Shown: positions 1 through 12,769, numbered from the stretch's first letter. The stretch is DNA of 64,000 nt from Lingula anatina (GCF_001039355.2 NW_019775620.1:62001-126000), one strand, 5' to 3'. Program-made: numbers and translations. The notes: generated by a model from the sequence alone, not told the origin.

Positions 1-1565
1 AAACGTCTTAGAGATCCAAGATGATCCAAATTATATAATACCATGTATGCTGTAGACTTAAAACGGCTGCCACCCTCCATTATAATTGCTTCGCCACCGG
101 CCCTGAGACACATCTAGCAAAATCTGATTCAGTCAGCCGATTGTGACATGACAACTGTGAAAGGATGAATCAAAATATTCGTTTTATTCACCAAAATTTG
201 AACTATTATTCCTGGCATACATCTTCTTTATAAATGTCTTTAATTATCCAATACTTATCATTTATAATTGTTTAAGACGATAGTTTATCTTATCTGACTG
301 GCAGTCAAAGACTCTAAAATGAGTTTTATCTTGTGCGATTCTTGTGCAATTAAGTAACTGAAGCAGCTGCATCGAACAAATATCAAACAAAAATGACTGT
401 ATTGTAATGCACTGCTCTGTATTATGGGACTCTGCAAAATAAAAAAAAATTGCATTACCACATGTGACAAGTATGATATTATGAAATCAGTTCAAGTCAC
501 GTTTTGGTTCTTTCTGAAGAGTAATATTAAATATTAGAACTTTAAGTGCCATTTCACGAGAAGACAACCAAATCAGTCAAAATGTGGCAAGGTGGGTGAG
601 GGTTGACAGATTCAACCAATATTTTTTTTGTGTGTGTGTGTTTGATAACTATAACAAAGAATGGTGAAATCACACCTTCAAAAAATCTGAAAATTTTTGA
701 AAAAAAATAGATATTGACATCTGAAATTTGGGGGTCCTGACTACACAAAATATTGTAACGAAAGACGTGAAAGTTGTTTGAAAACCCCATGAAGGGTTTT
801 ACATTTCAGCTTTAACTCTTCCTTTTATCTAAGGGTCCATACCAAAACCTTTCGGACAGTGCATAACTAAAATGTCAATCACGTTGCTGTAGTAACGAAC
901 TTTGCCCATGAAAGAGGAAACAAAATTAAGGTCCAAATGTAACACTCACCGATTGGTAATTTTCGCCTAACACAGCACTTTATTTGAATGAAATAAGGCA
1001 ATTTTTGAAAAGTTAAGGACTTGAGCTTTGTAATTATGCAATAAAAAATTCTTCACCTAGTCAGACTACGTTGAGATAGACGTCTGAAATGAAGGGTATG
1101 AGCGGTGCGTTATGCTGTGGTTCATTTCCATGGTGCGGATAAAATACGCCTGATTTTTATTAATTGTACTTTTTTGTTCATTAGTAATATCATTCACAAT
1201 ATTCTAAATAGTATTTTCGAAATTATTGTTGTAATTTGTTTCAAGACAAAGACAAAAATATATATGTTTCTTAAGTTCATTTTTGTCATTCCAGCAAATT
1301 TAGTATAAGAAAAAATATATACACACAATATCTGCATATACATATGCCTACTTACACGCGCTCAAGCTTTCGTGTACAAGACTTAGGCGGCTCCAGCGAT
1401 ATTTTCTGACAGTCCAAATTATCTTTGTTGATCCATTCTCCATTTCTGTCTTCCGACAGAAAAAAAATCAGATATCCGTCAATGTAAACTTGAAAAGAAG
1501 ACCCGGAAGACGGCCTCAATCCGCCACTAAGTGCATATACAAACACGTCTATATCCTTCCACGTA

Positions 1566-1570
<5 letters not shown>

Positions 1571-1604
<34 letters not shown>
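1571..1604. repeat. (CA)n microsatellite
   Basis: About 17 uninterrupted CA units. The open frame across it is low complexity and not coding. Confidence 0.95.
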
Positions 1605-1607
<3 letters not shown>

Positions 1608-2109
1608 TACTCGTAGCTGACAATCCTCGTTAAATTTAAAGTAGCAGCAAAGATGCCTGTTACAATTTAAAACTGTCAAGAACTCCATCAGAGATAAGCC
1701 ACCTACTTTATAATATGCTTATCTACTTTAAAGCTAAAGACAAACAAAATAGTTCGAAACTTTAGTCTATAACGTGCTTCCTCACAATCAACATGGGGAG
1801 ATCTTCGGTTTAATACATGTAGTTATCGGTACTACACCGTTTTCTTGACAGCTACACCATCATCATATATACTGCTAGGACAACTCCACGAAAACAACAT
1901 ACACTATTCATTAAACCATATATACACTGAGTAATGTTTATGGTGCACCCTTTTTCAAAATGTTTACAATAATTAAAATAAAGAGATGGCAATGTAATGG
2001 GAATGAAAGAAAGAAACATTGGAGAGGCTTAATAATAGTTTTAAGAGGAAAAAGATTTTAAAAGGAAATCAATGCCCAAGTGCAGGGATTTCCATCACTG
2101 CATGTTTGT

Positions 2110-2111
<2 letters not shown>

Positions 2112-2147
<36 letters not shown>
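2112..2147. repeat. (TG)n microsatellite
   Basis: About 18 uninterrupted TG units in intergenic DNA, 160 bp beyond the stop codon of copy 1. Confidence 0.95.
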
Positions 2148-2153
<6 letters not shown>

Positions 2154-4154
2154 AATATGAAAATATCAACTTACTGATAGGCATAAGAAAGCCTTAGTTA
2201 TTTTGCATTCGGGTGTCTTGTAATAACGGACGCCTCTTAATACATTCATGATACGAAATTTTTCACAACAACACGCCCTGTGTTCCCCACAGCTGCGTCC
2301 TCGCCTTTCATGGCCAAGATAACTCCACGAAAGGGGACAGAAAGCGCTCTACTGGATACTGTTGGTTTTCTATCCCATATTTCCTGCAAACAGCCAACAG
2401 CTTTTTCTTCGCTTCATCTACAGATTTCCCCTCAACAGCTACATGAAGTAATGGCTTCTCAAATGGTTCATTTTCCTCCAAGTTGGGCTCTATTGGAAAG
2501 AAAATTATTTCTCCTTCTTCGTGAGCCTCGGCAAGGATCTCCGCTGTAGCAATGCCCGGCCGCGATAGTGCCTCGGCGTGGGCTGTTGTGGTACACATGA
2601 CCTCCATGAGCTGACACATTGGCTCCAATGGCCGGACGCTGGGTTGTATCCCACATGCAATTAAGAAATTTAGGAAAAGGATATCCGTATCAAAGACGGC
2701 TAGTATCCAGTTCCGGTAATGGTATCCAGTCATTCTACCGTTGATCTCAATCAGTTTTGGCCCCATGGGTGTCATTTTAAACTCAATATTATACACACCA
2801 TCAGTGAGACCAACTGCTCTAACACACTGGTGTGTGGCCGTTACCAACTGTCGTTGCTTGTCAAGTGGTAAACATGACGGCATACACGATGAAGTCTCGA
2901 TAAAAAGCGGAAGGCGAGTAGGTCCACAATCAGAGATGAATGCCGCTAAAATCTTCCCTCGAAACATGACGATATCGACTCCATGCTTGGTTCCCCGTGC
3001 ATACTCGGCTAGGTGTATTTCGTTGCCGTAACAATTTACTAACGCATTTGCGTCCTCAGCTTTTAAGATTTTCTGAACTGCGTTGAAGGACTTCAGGCAT
3101 TCTGTCTCGTCTTTGACAAGGCTTACTCCAAGAGAACCTGACCCGTATTCTGGCTTCAACAGTGCCGGATACTGAATAATGTTTGACGATCCCTTCACAT
3201 CTTCAGGTTGGATAATATCGTGTGTAATGACTGCATAAACATTTGCGTTTGGCAGAGGAGAGCTCCTGACTGTAGATTCCACTAAAACTTTTTGAGTAAG
3301 GCTTTTCTTCTTAGTCTTTCTTGAAGCTTCAGGCGTATTACCAGGCAGGCGCAGTGCCTCGCACACCAGAGCCGTCAGAGGAACGTATTCATCAACAACG
3401 GTCATGCATCCGTCTACGACCAGGCCTTGAGTGCGAATTATTTGGTCAACTCTCTTGGTAATTTCATCGTCATGACTCACGTCTTCTATGTCACATTGGA
3501 TAAACTTGTATACACTTTTGGCCGCACTGTGATTAGGATCAGGGTCAATCAAAATGATCTAAAATGTGTAAGAAACATGCACATAAATATCCGTTTAATG
3601 AATGCCTTGACACTTCCCTAAAAGCCAAACAATTACATCTGATAAATTTAAACGGAGAATGTATACCAAAAGAGATACATATTCAGTAAATTGAACAAAT
3701 CACTTAAAATGGATATAATTTTTGGATTAACCAATAAATTAATCAATAAGTAAGTACATAAAATAAAATAAAATAAATGTGTACACCGCTTGTTGAAAAC
3801 ATTTACCTTCACAAAGTAATTCTCGGCAGCTTCCCAAACACACTTTTTGCTTACTTCTTCCCCTCCGCCAATTAGAAGGATTTGCTTTCCTCGAAGAAGG
3901 AACCGCTGACTACGATTGACCATGGTTGCCACCAGAGGTCGGACGCAACTTCCAAGCTTGGTCGGGTTTTGAAACTCGTAGATCTGCGTGTTCGCGATGG
4001 TTTTCCTGCCGTTATTGATGCTTACAACCACGGCGTCATAACTGCTGTCTTCTTGCTGTGTCAAGACAAAATTGACACCTGAAATATATAAAAAGATATT
4101 TTACCAATTTGCAATCAAGTCAAAGCGAGAGGATTGTGTTGAATTTTCGTTTTC

Positions 4155-4155
<1 letters not shown>

Positions 4156-4189
<34 letters not shown>
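4156..4189. repeat. (TA)n microsatellite in intron 6 of copy 1
   Basis: About 17 TA units. Copy 2 has a longer TA tract at the matching intron position (16443-16492), so the repeat was present before the duplication and has changed length since. Confidence 0.9.
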
Positions 4190-4190
<1 letters not shown>

Positions 4191-5278
4191 CCATGTACAT
4201 GATGTTGTTTAACGTAACTTAATCCCTGATTTACCTATTATGCCTGTATCTGACAAAAAACGTCCGCGTTTCTCTTTGTTCATACTCTCCTCGTGCTTCA
4301 TCCAAATGTCCTCCGCCTTTTTCTTGATCATTGAACGGATCTGTAAATCACATATATGATAGCTAATTAATATCTTCAGAGATTTTTTTTTGGGGGGGGG
4401 AGGGGGGGCATAAATATGATACTCCAACGACAACCGCAATTTTCTGTGAAAATTGACAAAAACACTGGAAACAATTGATCTAACTAATAAACATCCCGCA
4501 TTGACATAAGTGAACTAGAAACGACAAAAGTTTCCAATTAGAATATATTGCTTCATAGACGAACATTTTCAATTTTGGATCTGTCCTGCAATCCCCACTG
4601 AACTAGAAAGCTTTCCAGTGACACTGGTAAAGTGTTGTCACAATGAAGCGTTCTGTCCGAGTGACCAACGCCACAGACGACGTCTGAAACCAGCTGATTC
4701 CCGTTGGGAGTGCCGCAGACGACAGCTCGGATTGTACAGGACAACTCCTTGCTTTTGATGCCGACTAAAAATGAATAATGTGCACTTATAGTATTTGTTT
4801 CATAAATTTATAAGGAGAAAAAACAATGCTAATTAAGCTGTTGTGTGATCCCGTTATGAGTAACATCATGTACGTGATATAATATAGTTTAGCGCAACCA
4901 TAATATTAACTGATTATGCATAGTTTTAGAAACAGATAGTTTTAGAAACGATAAAATTTTGCTGTTTCTAATACCGAAACGTACCTGCCTGTTCCTCGTA
5001 GTCAAGATGAGGGACTGGTAATTGTTTAAAGGTCTCACAAAATACCTCCACAATGATGCTCTCCCCCTCTTCCAGAACATGTAGACCTTGACACATGGCG
5101 CTGTAGACGCCAGCTTGGTCATGGGCAGAATGGTAGGTCACTCTTCGTGAAGCATGTACGCCTACTTTGACAACTACCTAGGGAAAAAAGTTATTTTGAT
5201 GATTAAAAAGAAAGGAATTTTGTAAAAAAAAAAAAACAAAAAAAAAAAAAACAATGCATGTTCTCTTTTGTTGATATT

Positions 5279-5311
<33 letters not shown>

Positions 5312-5312
5312 G
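5279..5312. repeat. (GA)n microsatellite in intron 3 of copy 1
   Basis: A GA repeat just past the donor of coding exon 3. A shorter GA run is present at the matching place in copy 2 (about 17645-17661). Confidence 0.9.
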
Positions 5313-5468
5313 AGAATTATTATCATAAACCTTTTTCATTCCTTTTTCAAGCAAGGAACTTTTAAATACAGCCAGTTCATTTTTGATCTTTTCTTTTCCG
5401 TCGTCTTTATTTTCAATAGCGACCACGTAAATATTGCGTCTCTCCTGGTTATAAGGCGTTCGTGATCT

Positions 5469-5752
5469 CCCGCACGAAAATGCAGTAGTATCGAAGTAGC
5501 AAAGAAGCATTAACGCAGTAGTGGTGTGGAGCATATTTGCAGTAGAAATGCAGTATAGCCTACTGCAATTCTACTTCAAAAATTACATAGGGTTGTACAG
5601 AGAAGGAGCATTAATGCAGTAGATTAGCAGCATGATAGTAGCATGTTTCAAATATGCCAATTAGCTCCCAATGCGAAGCAGATTTGAGGCATATTTGCAG
5701 TATGATTGCAGTAGTCTACTGCGCTGGAGCATCTACTGCGTTTTCGAGCGGG
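5469..5752. mobile_element. 284-bp MITE inside coding exon 3 of carnosine synthase copy 1
   Basis: Copy 2 reads straight through this point (gtgatctgtac, about 17814-17824), whereas copy 1 has gtgatCT, then the insert, then CTgtac. The 2-bp target duplication is therefore CT. The ends are imperfect inverted repeats: the left end begins CCCGCACGAAAATGCAGTAG, and the reverse complement of the right end begins CCCGCTCGAAAACGCAGTAG (18 of 20 match). GCAGTAG-like words recur inside it. It has no coding capacity, so it is a non-autonomous DNA element. I cannot name the superfamily. The paralogue provides the empty site, so the insertion is well supported. Confidence 0.9.
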
Positions 5753-7191
5753 CTGTACAAAAATGCCAGCGTATCAGGATAGGCAACACCAGCGTCCACA
5801 ACCAGAATACGAGTGAGAATTCGATCATCCAAACTCTTCATCAAATCTTGCTTGACTCCCAGTGGGCATTCTAAATCTTTTTCAAAATCCACTTTGTAGC
5901 TGCGCATGCAAACATTGCTTTTCTCATCATCTACAATAAGATATGTATTTCATTTCATGCTTTTGCTAGAAAAATTTAATCCACAAAATGACGGCTAAGG
6001 AATTTTCAGGCTTAGAAATGCACAGAATTATATAATTTCATATAAAGTTGAAAAAGTAAATAGAAAGATATACAGTGGAAATATACAATAGGATGAGAAA
6101 GATACTTCAAACAAATTATATTTATTAATGAGACAAATAACTTGTAGTAAGATTAAAAAATGAATTAGACATTAATAGGTCTCGAAAATGTATGTGAAAA
6201 TGAATAATCAAACAAACAAAAAGCTAAATGAATAAATACACGTTGACAGCTATTGTCATATGATGTTATATTTAACTTCTGGATATATATTATACCTGTA
6301 GCAAGGTTCATGAAGTAAGTGACACGACGAGGTGGAGTGAAGATGTCCAAAAATGTTCGACCACAAGAGTCAAATGTGACAGCCTTGTGTACTCGTAAGG
6401 TTTGCAGTTCTCCTTCATTGGTGGGTTCTTTCTGAAGCCATGTTAAAGAGGGTACCAGTAACATACCACCAGGACACTGCTTCCCACCCTCTAAACACAG
6501 GTTCAGACAGGTGAGAGGTTCCCCCAGTACCACCATCGTGATCTCTTCAATCGTAGACTTTTTTGGCGGGTTCTGTAAAAATTTGCAAGTGATAGTGACA
6601 TACTGTAGGAATACACATGAAAATGTACTTTTTCACATTAGAAGATAATTTGCTTCCATCCCTTTGACTGAAAGAAATAAGTTGCAAATTAGATGGAGGC
6701 CCATTTTTATGAGCGTTCATTGAAAAGTTCACTTGGGCCTTTTTGGATAAACTTACGAAGTTTTGATTATTTCACATTACCTGAGTTCTCTCTACAGTTT
6801 CGGGCAAGTCATAAAATCCTAGTCCTTGCTGCAAATCATGCCAAAACGGACTTTTCTTGATTTCTTCGAGCATAAAGCAGTGGTCCATTTTACTTGCCTA
6901 ATAGTATAAATGTTTCACATCAATATATATTACTGTATCATTAACTGCACTATTTTTATTGGAATATGAAAAAAATTCTGTTAACACGCCATTTCCCTTC
7001 ATTTGCTTTCACTTACCTATCGCATTTTTATTTATTTTATTTTCTCATAAACTACTTGTTGGTATTTACACTACATCAGATACCCTTTTAATAATAAGTT
7101 AATTGTTTTCTGAATATAAGATAATGGTAAACATTATGAAAAATAATGGTATTTCATAATTGTAAAACAAAGACATTTTAGTATTTTAAAC

Positions 7192-8304
7192 CCCCTTTAC
7201 ACTGGACGGCGTCCTTTCTGCGTCCTTTGTGCGACCATGAAACTGGCCAGGACGCCGTCGGAAGCTCAAAGAACGCACAGTGATCGCCAAAGTCGCACAA
7301 AGAACGTCCAAGCATCGCCGAGGACGCCATGAACGCCGCGAAGTTTTGAGCATGTTCAAAACAATCGCAGAGAGAACGCGATGGAGAATGGTCGCTCAAT
7401 GGACGCAGAAAGAACGCACAAGCATCGCCGTGGTCGTAGAAAGGAGGCACAAGCATTGCTTTGGTTGCAGAATGAAAACTCAAAGATCGTCCAGTGTTCG
7501 GCACGTAGAACATTATTTTCTTTCACTCTTAAACGGGGCCGTGCTGAGGTATTTTTCACCAGACAGGAATTCTAAGGGCAACAGTGGTCTCATATCAGCC
7601 TCCGATTGTTTTTTCCCCTAAAATTCATGAAACGATCCATTTTTTTTTTTTTTTTTTTTTGAGATTATTATAAAACGAATATTTTGCCTTTTTTACAAGA
7701 TGCATTAATTGTCAGAACTTTTTGCAGAATGCGTCATTTGAAAACGGATTCAAACATTCTATGTTGTGTCAGTCATACTTTCTCGTTTTCGGCGCCTGTC
7801 CATCCTTCTTATAAGGATAACAATGAGCATCTGGCATCAGTACATGCAGACCTTGCATCACTATAGTTTAAAGCGTTTATTCCCATTTATTTGTTTTGTG
7901 TGCTGGAAATGTTCTTTATTGGATGACCTGGTTAGAACCGATGAAAAAATATGAGTAAGAATATAGAGAAGGACGCCCAAACAACGCTCATCGGTCAAGC
8001 AGGATGCAGAATGATCGTAGAATGGACGCCACTGATCGCCGATGAAGGTACAGAGAACGCAGCAAAAATGCTCAATGGTCGCTCAAACATCGCAATGGAC
8101 GCCTTGGGTTGCACAGGGGACGTACAGTGGAGGCAGGCAGGTTTTACAGGTAAAATCAAGATTCAGTCGTTCAAAGGACGCACAAGGGACGCAGACGCCT
8201 TTACACTGAGACACGATTTAATTGCTTTTGCGACCGTTGAGCGTCCTGACCACATTTTTGAACGCAGAAGGGACGCAGAAAGGACGCCGTCCAGTGTAAA
8301 GGGG
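7192..8304. mobile_element. 1.1-kb MITE with long terminal inverted repeats
   Basis: The first 34 bases (7192-7225, beginning CCCCTTTACACTGGACGGCG) match the reverse complement of the last 34 (8271-8304) exactly. Weaker inverted similarity extends to about 62 bp. Both arms are dense in GGACGC/GAACGC words, as expected of subterminal transposase-binding repeats. The middle (about 7480-7950) is unrelated sequence with a poly-T run. No transposase is encoded; the short open frames come from the GC-richer arms. The matching place in the duplicated block (about 19255) has TTAA, and the left flank here is TTAA (right flank TTAG), so a TTAA-targeting element is possible but unproven. Confidence 0.85.
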
Positions 8305-10872
8305 CCCTTAGCAAGGGAATGCAACGCATGGCGAAAGTATTGTCCTTTTACGTCAGTTTTGCTTCACACTTGCCTCGCACGTGTGGTGATGTACTGACGG
8401 CGTACGTCAGTTTTGCTTCCTGTTCCCCTTTTTCTACTATGTAAGCTTCTTTCTCTTGCCATTTGGAGGCATATTAGTAACTAAATTGAACAAAAAATTT
8501 GAACATTTTGAAAATTGTTGTACACGTTACACAGTCGACGTTCACTGTAAAGGCACGAGCGTACACCAGGCGTGGGGGTGACGCACGTGCGACACATTCC
8601 CAGTGTGCTCTCAACTTTGTTCGTTAGTTGTGAGGACGTGCGCCTTACTCAACATGCAAAGGGCACTTGCTCCTTCATTGCTTGCGACGTGAGTCTTGCA
8701 CAACGCGCGTCTCTCTTACTATCTCCGGGCGAGGGGAGCAAGTTACGCTTGCGGCCTCGCTGTTTGCAGGCTATTCGTAGAATCTTTAAGACATGCCCAA
8801 CATCCTCCGTACGTGAGATTTTGCGCAAAATTTGGACGCAAACAGCCCGTAAGAGCTCGTACGGCCGGTTGTGACCGAGACCTATATTGAATTGCAACTA
8901 ATTACCATTAAAACGCGCTCTCATGGCACTTACATGTTTGTACTTGTAAAATGTCGATATTTTAAATTTATAAAGAGTGACACTTAGTTTATAAAAGTGA
9001 CATATGTACATATGTATCTATTAACCCTGAAATAATGATGTTGTATTTGGTTAAAAGCGCTAGATAGCGAACGACCGAACTTTCTCAGCAGATTTTTTGA
9101 AACAGTTTACGTATGCCAGGCAGATTGTTACCTTTATATTTTCATGTTGTGGTTAAAGCCAGGCCATGATATATAGATATATATTTTAATGGTACCAGTA
9201 GGTGTAACGACAGTATTGAGCCCTTTACATGTTACAGCATTTGTCAAAGTCAAGGAACAGATTCAGTGCTATGGACTATGAAATATTCCTACAGTATAGG
9301 CATTTTGGCGTAAAAACTTTCTTTACTGTTTTCTCTACTTTTTGAACCCTCCATTTCAAGAAAAATTACTTTGCTGTGTGACGTCACATTGCTTGGGCGT
9401 GGGATGATACCCTAACTATGACAACATGTTTGAATTGAAAATGGCAAAATCATTGGAAAAATATCCCTCATTTTACTTCAAAATTCTTACCTTGTTAGGT
9501 TTCACGAAAAGTGAGGAACACTGAAATCGCCTCTCGGGTCTTCAAAAAGTGCTATGTCGACCTCAATCTTAAGACTCCGACTTCTTACGCTCTGCCGATG
9601 TTACTGATATATGAACACAGTGATGAGACTGCCAACGTGTAAAATGTCACGATCAGTTTGCGCATGCACTCATCCCCAGAAATGCACTGCATGACGTCAC
9701 GCTTAGCCCACTGCGCATGCGTGCACTTTTAATGAGTTGCTAGATTGACATAGGAAAAAGAATGGGTTCGCGATTCGTGGGCAATTCGTGATAATTGACA
9801 AACTAACGGCCTGATGCCGATAGACAGCAACGCTGTGCTATGCTTCAAGCAACTCCTGACCAAATATCGCCAGGGTTTTTAAAAAAATTCTGTTGTACAC
9901 ACATACTAAGAAGTTTGTCGTGTATTGCATAGCCTACCCTCAGCAAAACGCACATATTTTCTGAAATAGTGATTTTAGACGGTATATTCACTCAGAAACA
10001 AAGGCAAACTAATTCGTTGCCGATAGCACCAGCAGATAGCAGCATCATACAGAGTCTGATTAAAAACTTTCATGGCAATTGAAGAACTTTTACCACTGTA
10101 GCACTTGTCACAAATGTGAAACTGCCCAGTGCAAGGCCAAGAATTCAATCAGTATTTTCAATCATATTATCAGATTCTACATAAATTGACTGACAATATC
10201 ACTACTCAGTATTAATTAATCTCTTAATCCAAAATTCCTATCATCATTTAATAATAATGGAAAATTCTTCTTTCAGATTGCTATTTATTTTAAATTTTAA
10301 TGCTGCAACTGTTCCAAAATAATCTTGTAGTAAAGGAAAAATAAGAAGTGGAAGACCAATTTTACCCAATTTAATTATTTGAATATAAAAAGAATAAGAT
10401 CACGATTTAACAAATTAAAATAATCTTTCATGAACTCTTTCATGAATAACATATTAAACAAAATTAAAGTTATAAATTAGTGGTAATGGCTTATTCTGGA
10501 ATATATGACCTCTGCACATCATCAGTACCTGACTTGGTACAGTATAGTTACTACTTGGATACAGAGTTAGATTTAATAATGTAACAATAAGAACAATATA
10601 TATATTACAATAAACTTCTCTGCACATGTCAGACGCTTGTTACCATGAACTAGCACTACTTGACAATGGGCTGAGCACTTATCACAGAGTCTGTGTGCGA
10701 TGCCATTGTTGTGCTGTGATTGGCTAGTTGAGTCACGTGAAGCCCTACTGTAGCTCCCTCGCGTATCGCGTGAATGCTGCGCATTTCAGGCCATGACACA
10801 CTTTAGAACCATGCAGGTGACACAATCGGCTTTATGTAATTTGGAGATGTATATTTCCACAAAAACATGAAC
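8305..10872. other. Intergenic, upstream of carnosine synthase copy 1
   Basis: No gene is seen. About 8305-8890 has no counterpart in the second duplicated block and is rich in CGTAC/CACGTG-type words, including two copies of ACGTCAGTTTTGCTTC (about 8350 and 8405), which suggests another decayed non-autonomous element. From about 8915 the DNA is clearly homologous to 20285 onward in block 2, for example the shared ttggttaaaagcgcta at about 9047 and 20428 and a shared tract around 9590-9650 and 21500-21560. The promoter of copy 1 should lie on the 6889 side, but I see no core element I can defend. Confidence 0.5.
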
Positions 10873-11165
10873 TTAAAGGAGAATGGTCATATAAAATTCA
10901 ATTTCTCGAATTCTGAAGATCCAGCACTTAATCTATACACTACAGTTATGTCTTAATCGATCCCCGCCATTTAAAAATTATAAAAACAATCTATTAGTAG
11001 AAAAAAAAAGCGTTTTAGTAAACCTCACCTCAATATGCAAAAATGAAGCAACAGATCTGGGTCACGTGTTACAATGACGACAATCACGATAAAGGACTCT
11101 GAGACTCAGCTGAGCTGCACGGTGCATACAGACAGAGAAGTTTAGGAAAGTTGTATTGAACGGAG

Positions 11166-11363
11166 TTGAGCAATTTTCGTTATGCCTCAGTGTGTTGCCG
11201 TGGGTTTGAGGACCCAGGTTTGAGGAAAACATGGACAGTCAAATTGAAAAGGGAAAACTTCACACCTACTGATCGCTCGAGGCTTTGCTCTGACCATTTT
11301 GAAAAAAACGCATACGAGCGTGATCCTGAGCTTATGTCACGATTGGGCATGGCCAAATCCTAA
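11166..11363 (+). pseudogene. THAP zinc-finger fragment of the Kolobok-like element
   Basis: The frame contains the second half of a THAP DNA-binding domain: W-x-V-x-L-KR-x-NF-x-P-T followed by SRLCSDHFE, with Cys and His as zinc ligands. A likely start with the typical N-terminal residues MPQCVAVG begins at 11182, but it is in another frame and stops after 13 codons. The N-terminal part, including part of the first Cys pair, is therefore lost by a deletion or frameshift. Translation ends soon after the domain and no transposase core follows. It lies just inside the left arm of the element and is most simply its degenerate transposase N terminus. Confidence 0.65.
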
Positions 11364-12532
11364 ATGCTGAAAAATGTTATATATTTATTTGTATATCGGA
11401 ATGAGTCAAAATTATTTCCTTTTCTGTATTTAAGGTAAATGTAGGCCTACGAGTCAGTGTACAGTCGCAATACGACCTGTCACAAAATGAAGTCCTGTGT
11501 TAAATAGCAATCGCAAGCTTTTGCCCCAAGCCTATAAGTGGAAAATTTACATGTGACAACTCTTTGGCAATGTTTCCATGGGTTAATAGGACAGAGAAGT
11601 TACATTAAAAGTACCGGTACATTTCGGTGTCGATGAAAATGTTTTCAGTAAGGAAAAACACCTTGTACTGGGTTGTTGTTATGTTATTGTGCCCGAGGCA
11701 CTTCCTCATCCTGGCGTTTCCCTCCAAGGCTGCAGTTATTTTGTTTGATCTGTTTGTTATCAAGTGTATATCTAGAATCTGCCAGTGAGCTAACTGGTCT
11801 TGCTCCTAACAGCCATAATTACTGTTTCTGCTGGTAAGCACTGATAAAATCACTGATTACCACACCTGCAAAGGTGTCTGGACAGATTTTAAAAACCAAT
11901 TCAGTACTATTCAATAGCTGTCACAGACAAGATTCAAAACATGTAGGTCTGGAAACAAGCTGAAACAATGTGCCTCGTGAACTAATCACAGCCCAGGTGT
12001 TGATCGAGACAGGTGTTGTTTATTGCGTTATATGTTAGTTTTTTAAATTAAGTCTGAACTTAGGCAGCTTTTTAAATCGGCTTTCTCACCCCCCCCCCCC
12101 TCCAGCTTTGAAAAAAGAAAAAGAAAAATATGTTAATAAATCAATACATTTTAAGTTGACATACAAAAACAGACTGTATGCTGCTGTGCAATAAATTGAT
12201 TTAAAAATAAAGGACAGTGAAAAGGTGCCGAAGCTTTTACTTTTTTTTACTTATGTCTTCATTATTGCCAAGAAAAGGTGGCAAAAGCATTTCATTCCTA
12301 TTCATTTTGATTCATTCCTAAATATTTGGGGAAAAGATTCTGTCTTGGATGTTTCTCAATGTCATGTTGCTATTACAATATTTCTGTTGCTAACTGCTAT
12401 AGATGTAGGGCAAAATTGGGTTGAGTTTCTTACCCATAATAATGGTTATTAAAAAAGCACATGTTTTATTAGGAGAAAATTAACATATAAAGGTTAGATC
12501 TTGAAAAATATGTTAAAGTGAATTTAAATATT

Positions 12533-12769
12533 TTAATTCTCCTCAGACTCGTCGACTGAAAAATCTCCGTCAACCTCCGATACCTCGTAATGCTGACTTT
12601 CGGCGTCACTTTCAGAATCCGTAGACTCTTCTGAGTAATGTATCATTGGTTCAAACTGGTATAGAGAAATTTCGAGGTCAGTTACAAGGTCTTTCATCCC
12701 AAATGTCGAATGATTAAAATGCGCTCTAGTCACTCGACTACAGTATTTTATACTAGTTTGGATAACCAT
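12533..12769 (-). CDS. Short acidic reading frame inside the Kolobok-like element
   Basis: A 78-codon open frame sits just inside the right arm and points toward the THAP fragment. A Met at residue 25 is a plausible start, followed by a SLYQFEP motif and a Ser/Asp/Glu-rich tail. The YQFEP-plus-acidic layout loosely resembles the N-terminal part of invertebrate proteins annotated with a P2X7-like intracellular domain, but the Cys-rich part that would prove this is absent. It may be a remnant of a second gene carried by the transposon, or chance. Its function is unknown. Confidence 0.3.
   Translation of the reverse strand: MVIQTSIKYCSRVTRAHFNHSTFGMKDLVTDLEISLYQFEPMIHYSEESTDSESDAESQHYEVSEVDGDFSVDESEEN

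Larger units (their letters stand above)
1..2307. other. Intergenic, downstream of carnosine synthase copy 1
   Basis: No gene is supported here. The open frames are short, have no recognisable domain and run through low-complexity sequence. The stretch holds two dinucleotide microsatellites (CA at 1571-1604, TG at about 2112-2147) and otherwise unremarkable AT-rich DNA. The 3' UTR of the neighbouring minus-strand gene must lie just below 2308, but I could not pick out its end. Confidence 0.6.
2308..6888 (-). pseudogene. CARNS1: Carnosine synthase-like copy 1, coding exon 3 split by a MITE
   Basis: CARNS1 is an ATP-grasp ligase that joins beta-alanine (or a related amino acid) to L-histidine using ATP. 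Coding exons in transcript order: 6781-6888, 6296-6572, 5331-5930 (interrupted by an insert at 5469-5752), 4985-5177, 4565-4764, 4235-4340, 3807-4078, 2308-3558. Without the insert the frame is open for 906 codons; human CARNS1 isoforms are roughly 830-950 aa. Family hallmarks visible are PPRRVTYF (exon 2), DDRILTR (exon 3), VVCGVG (exon 5), a Rossmann-like GGGEEVSKK turn (end of exon 7), and in exon 8 DPNH, KKSLTQ, KPEYGSGSLGV (about residue 625) and EINGRM (about 765). The start ATG at 6888 has A at -3 and G at +4. The 284-bp MITE plus a 2-bp duplication shifts the frame and adds stops, so the copy is broken unless the insert is spliced out. All junctions are GT-AG, but the exon 5 donor is weak (TGTTCG). 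Confidence 0.85.

Noticed and set aside
5178-5534. Alternative 5' reading of carnosine synthase copy 1 starting inside the MITE
   Set aside because: The Met-starting frame begins in transposon sequence, and comparison with copy 2 shows that it is not the ancestral start.
7280-8397. Arg/His-rich frames in the 1.1-kb MITE
   Set aside because: They arise from the repeated GGACGC/GAACGC words; there is no transposase motif in any frame.
8572-8897. Overlapping frames of 64-100 codons on both strands
   Set aside because: A local GC-rich stretch opens several frames at once; there is no domain and no counterpart in block 2.
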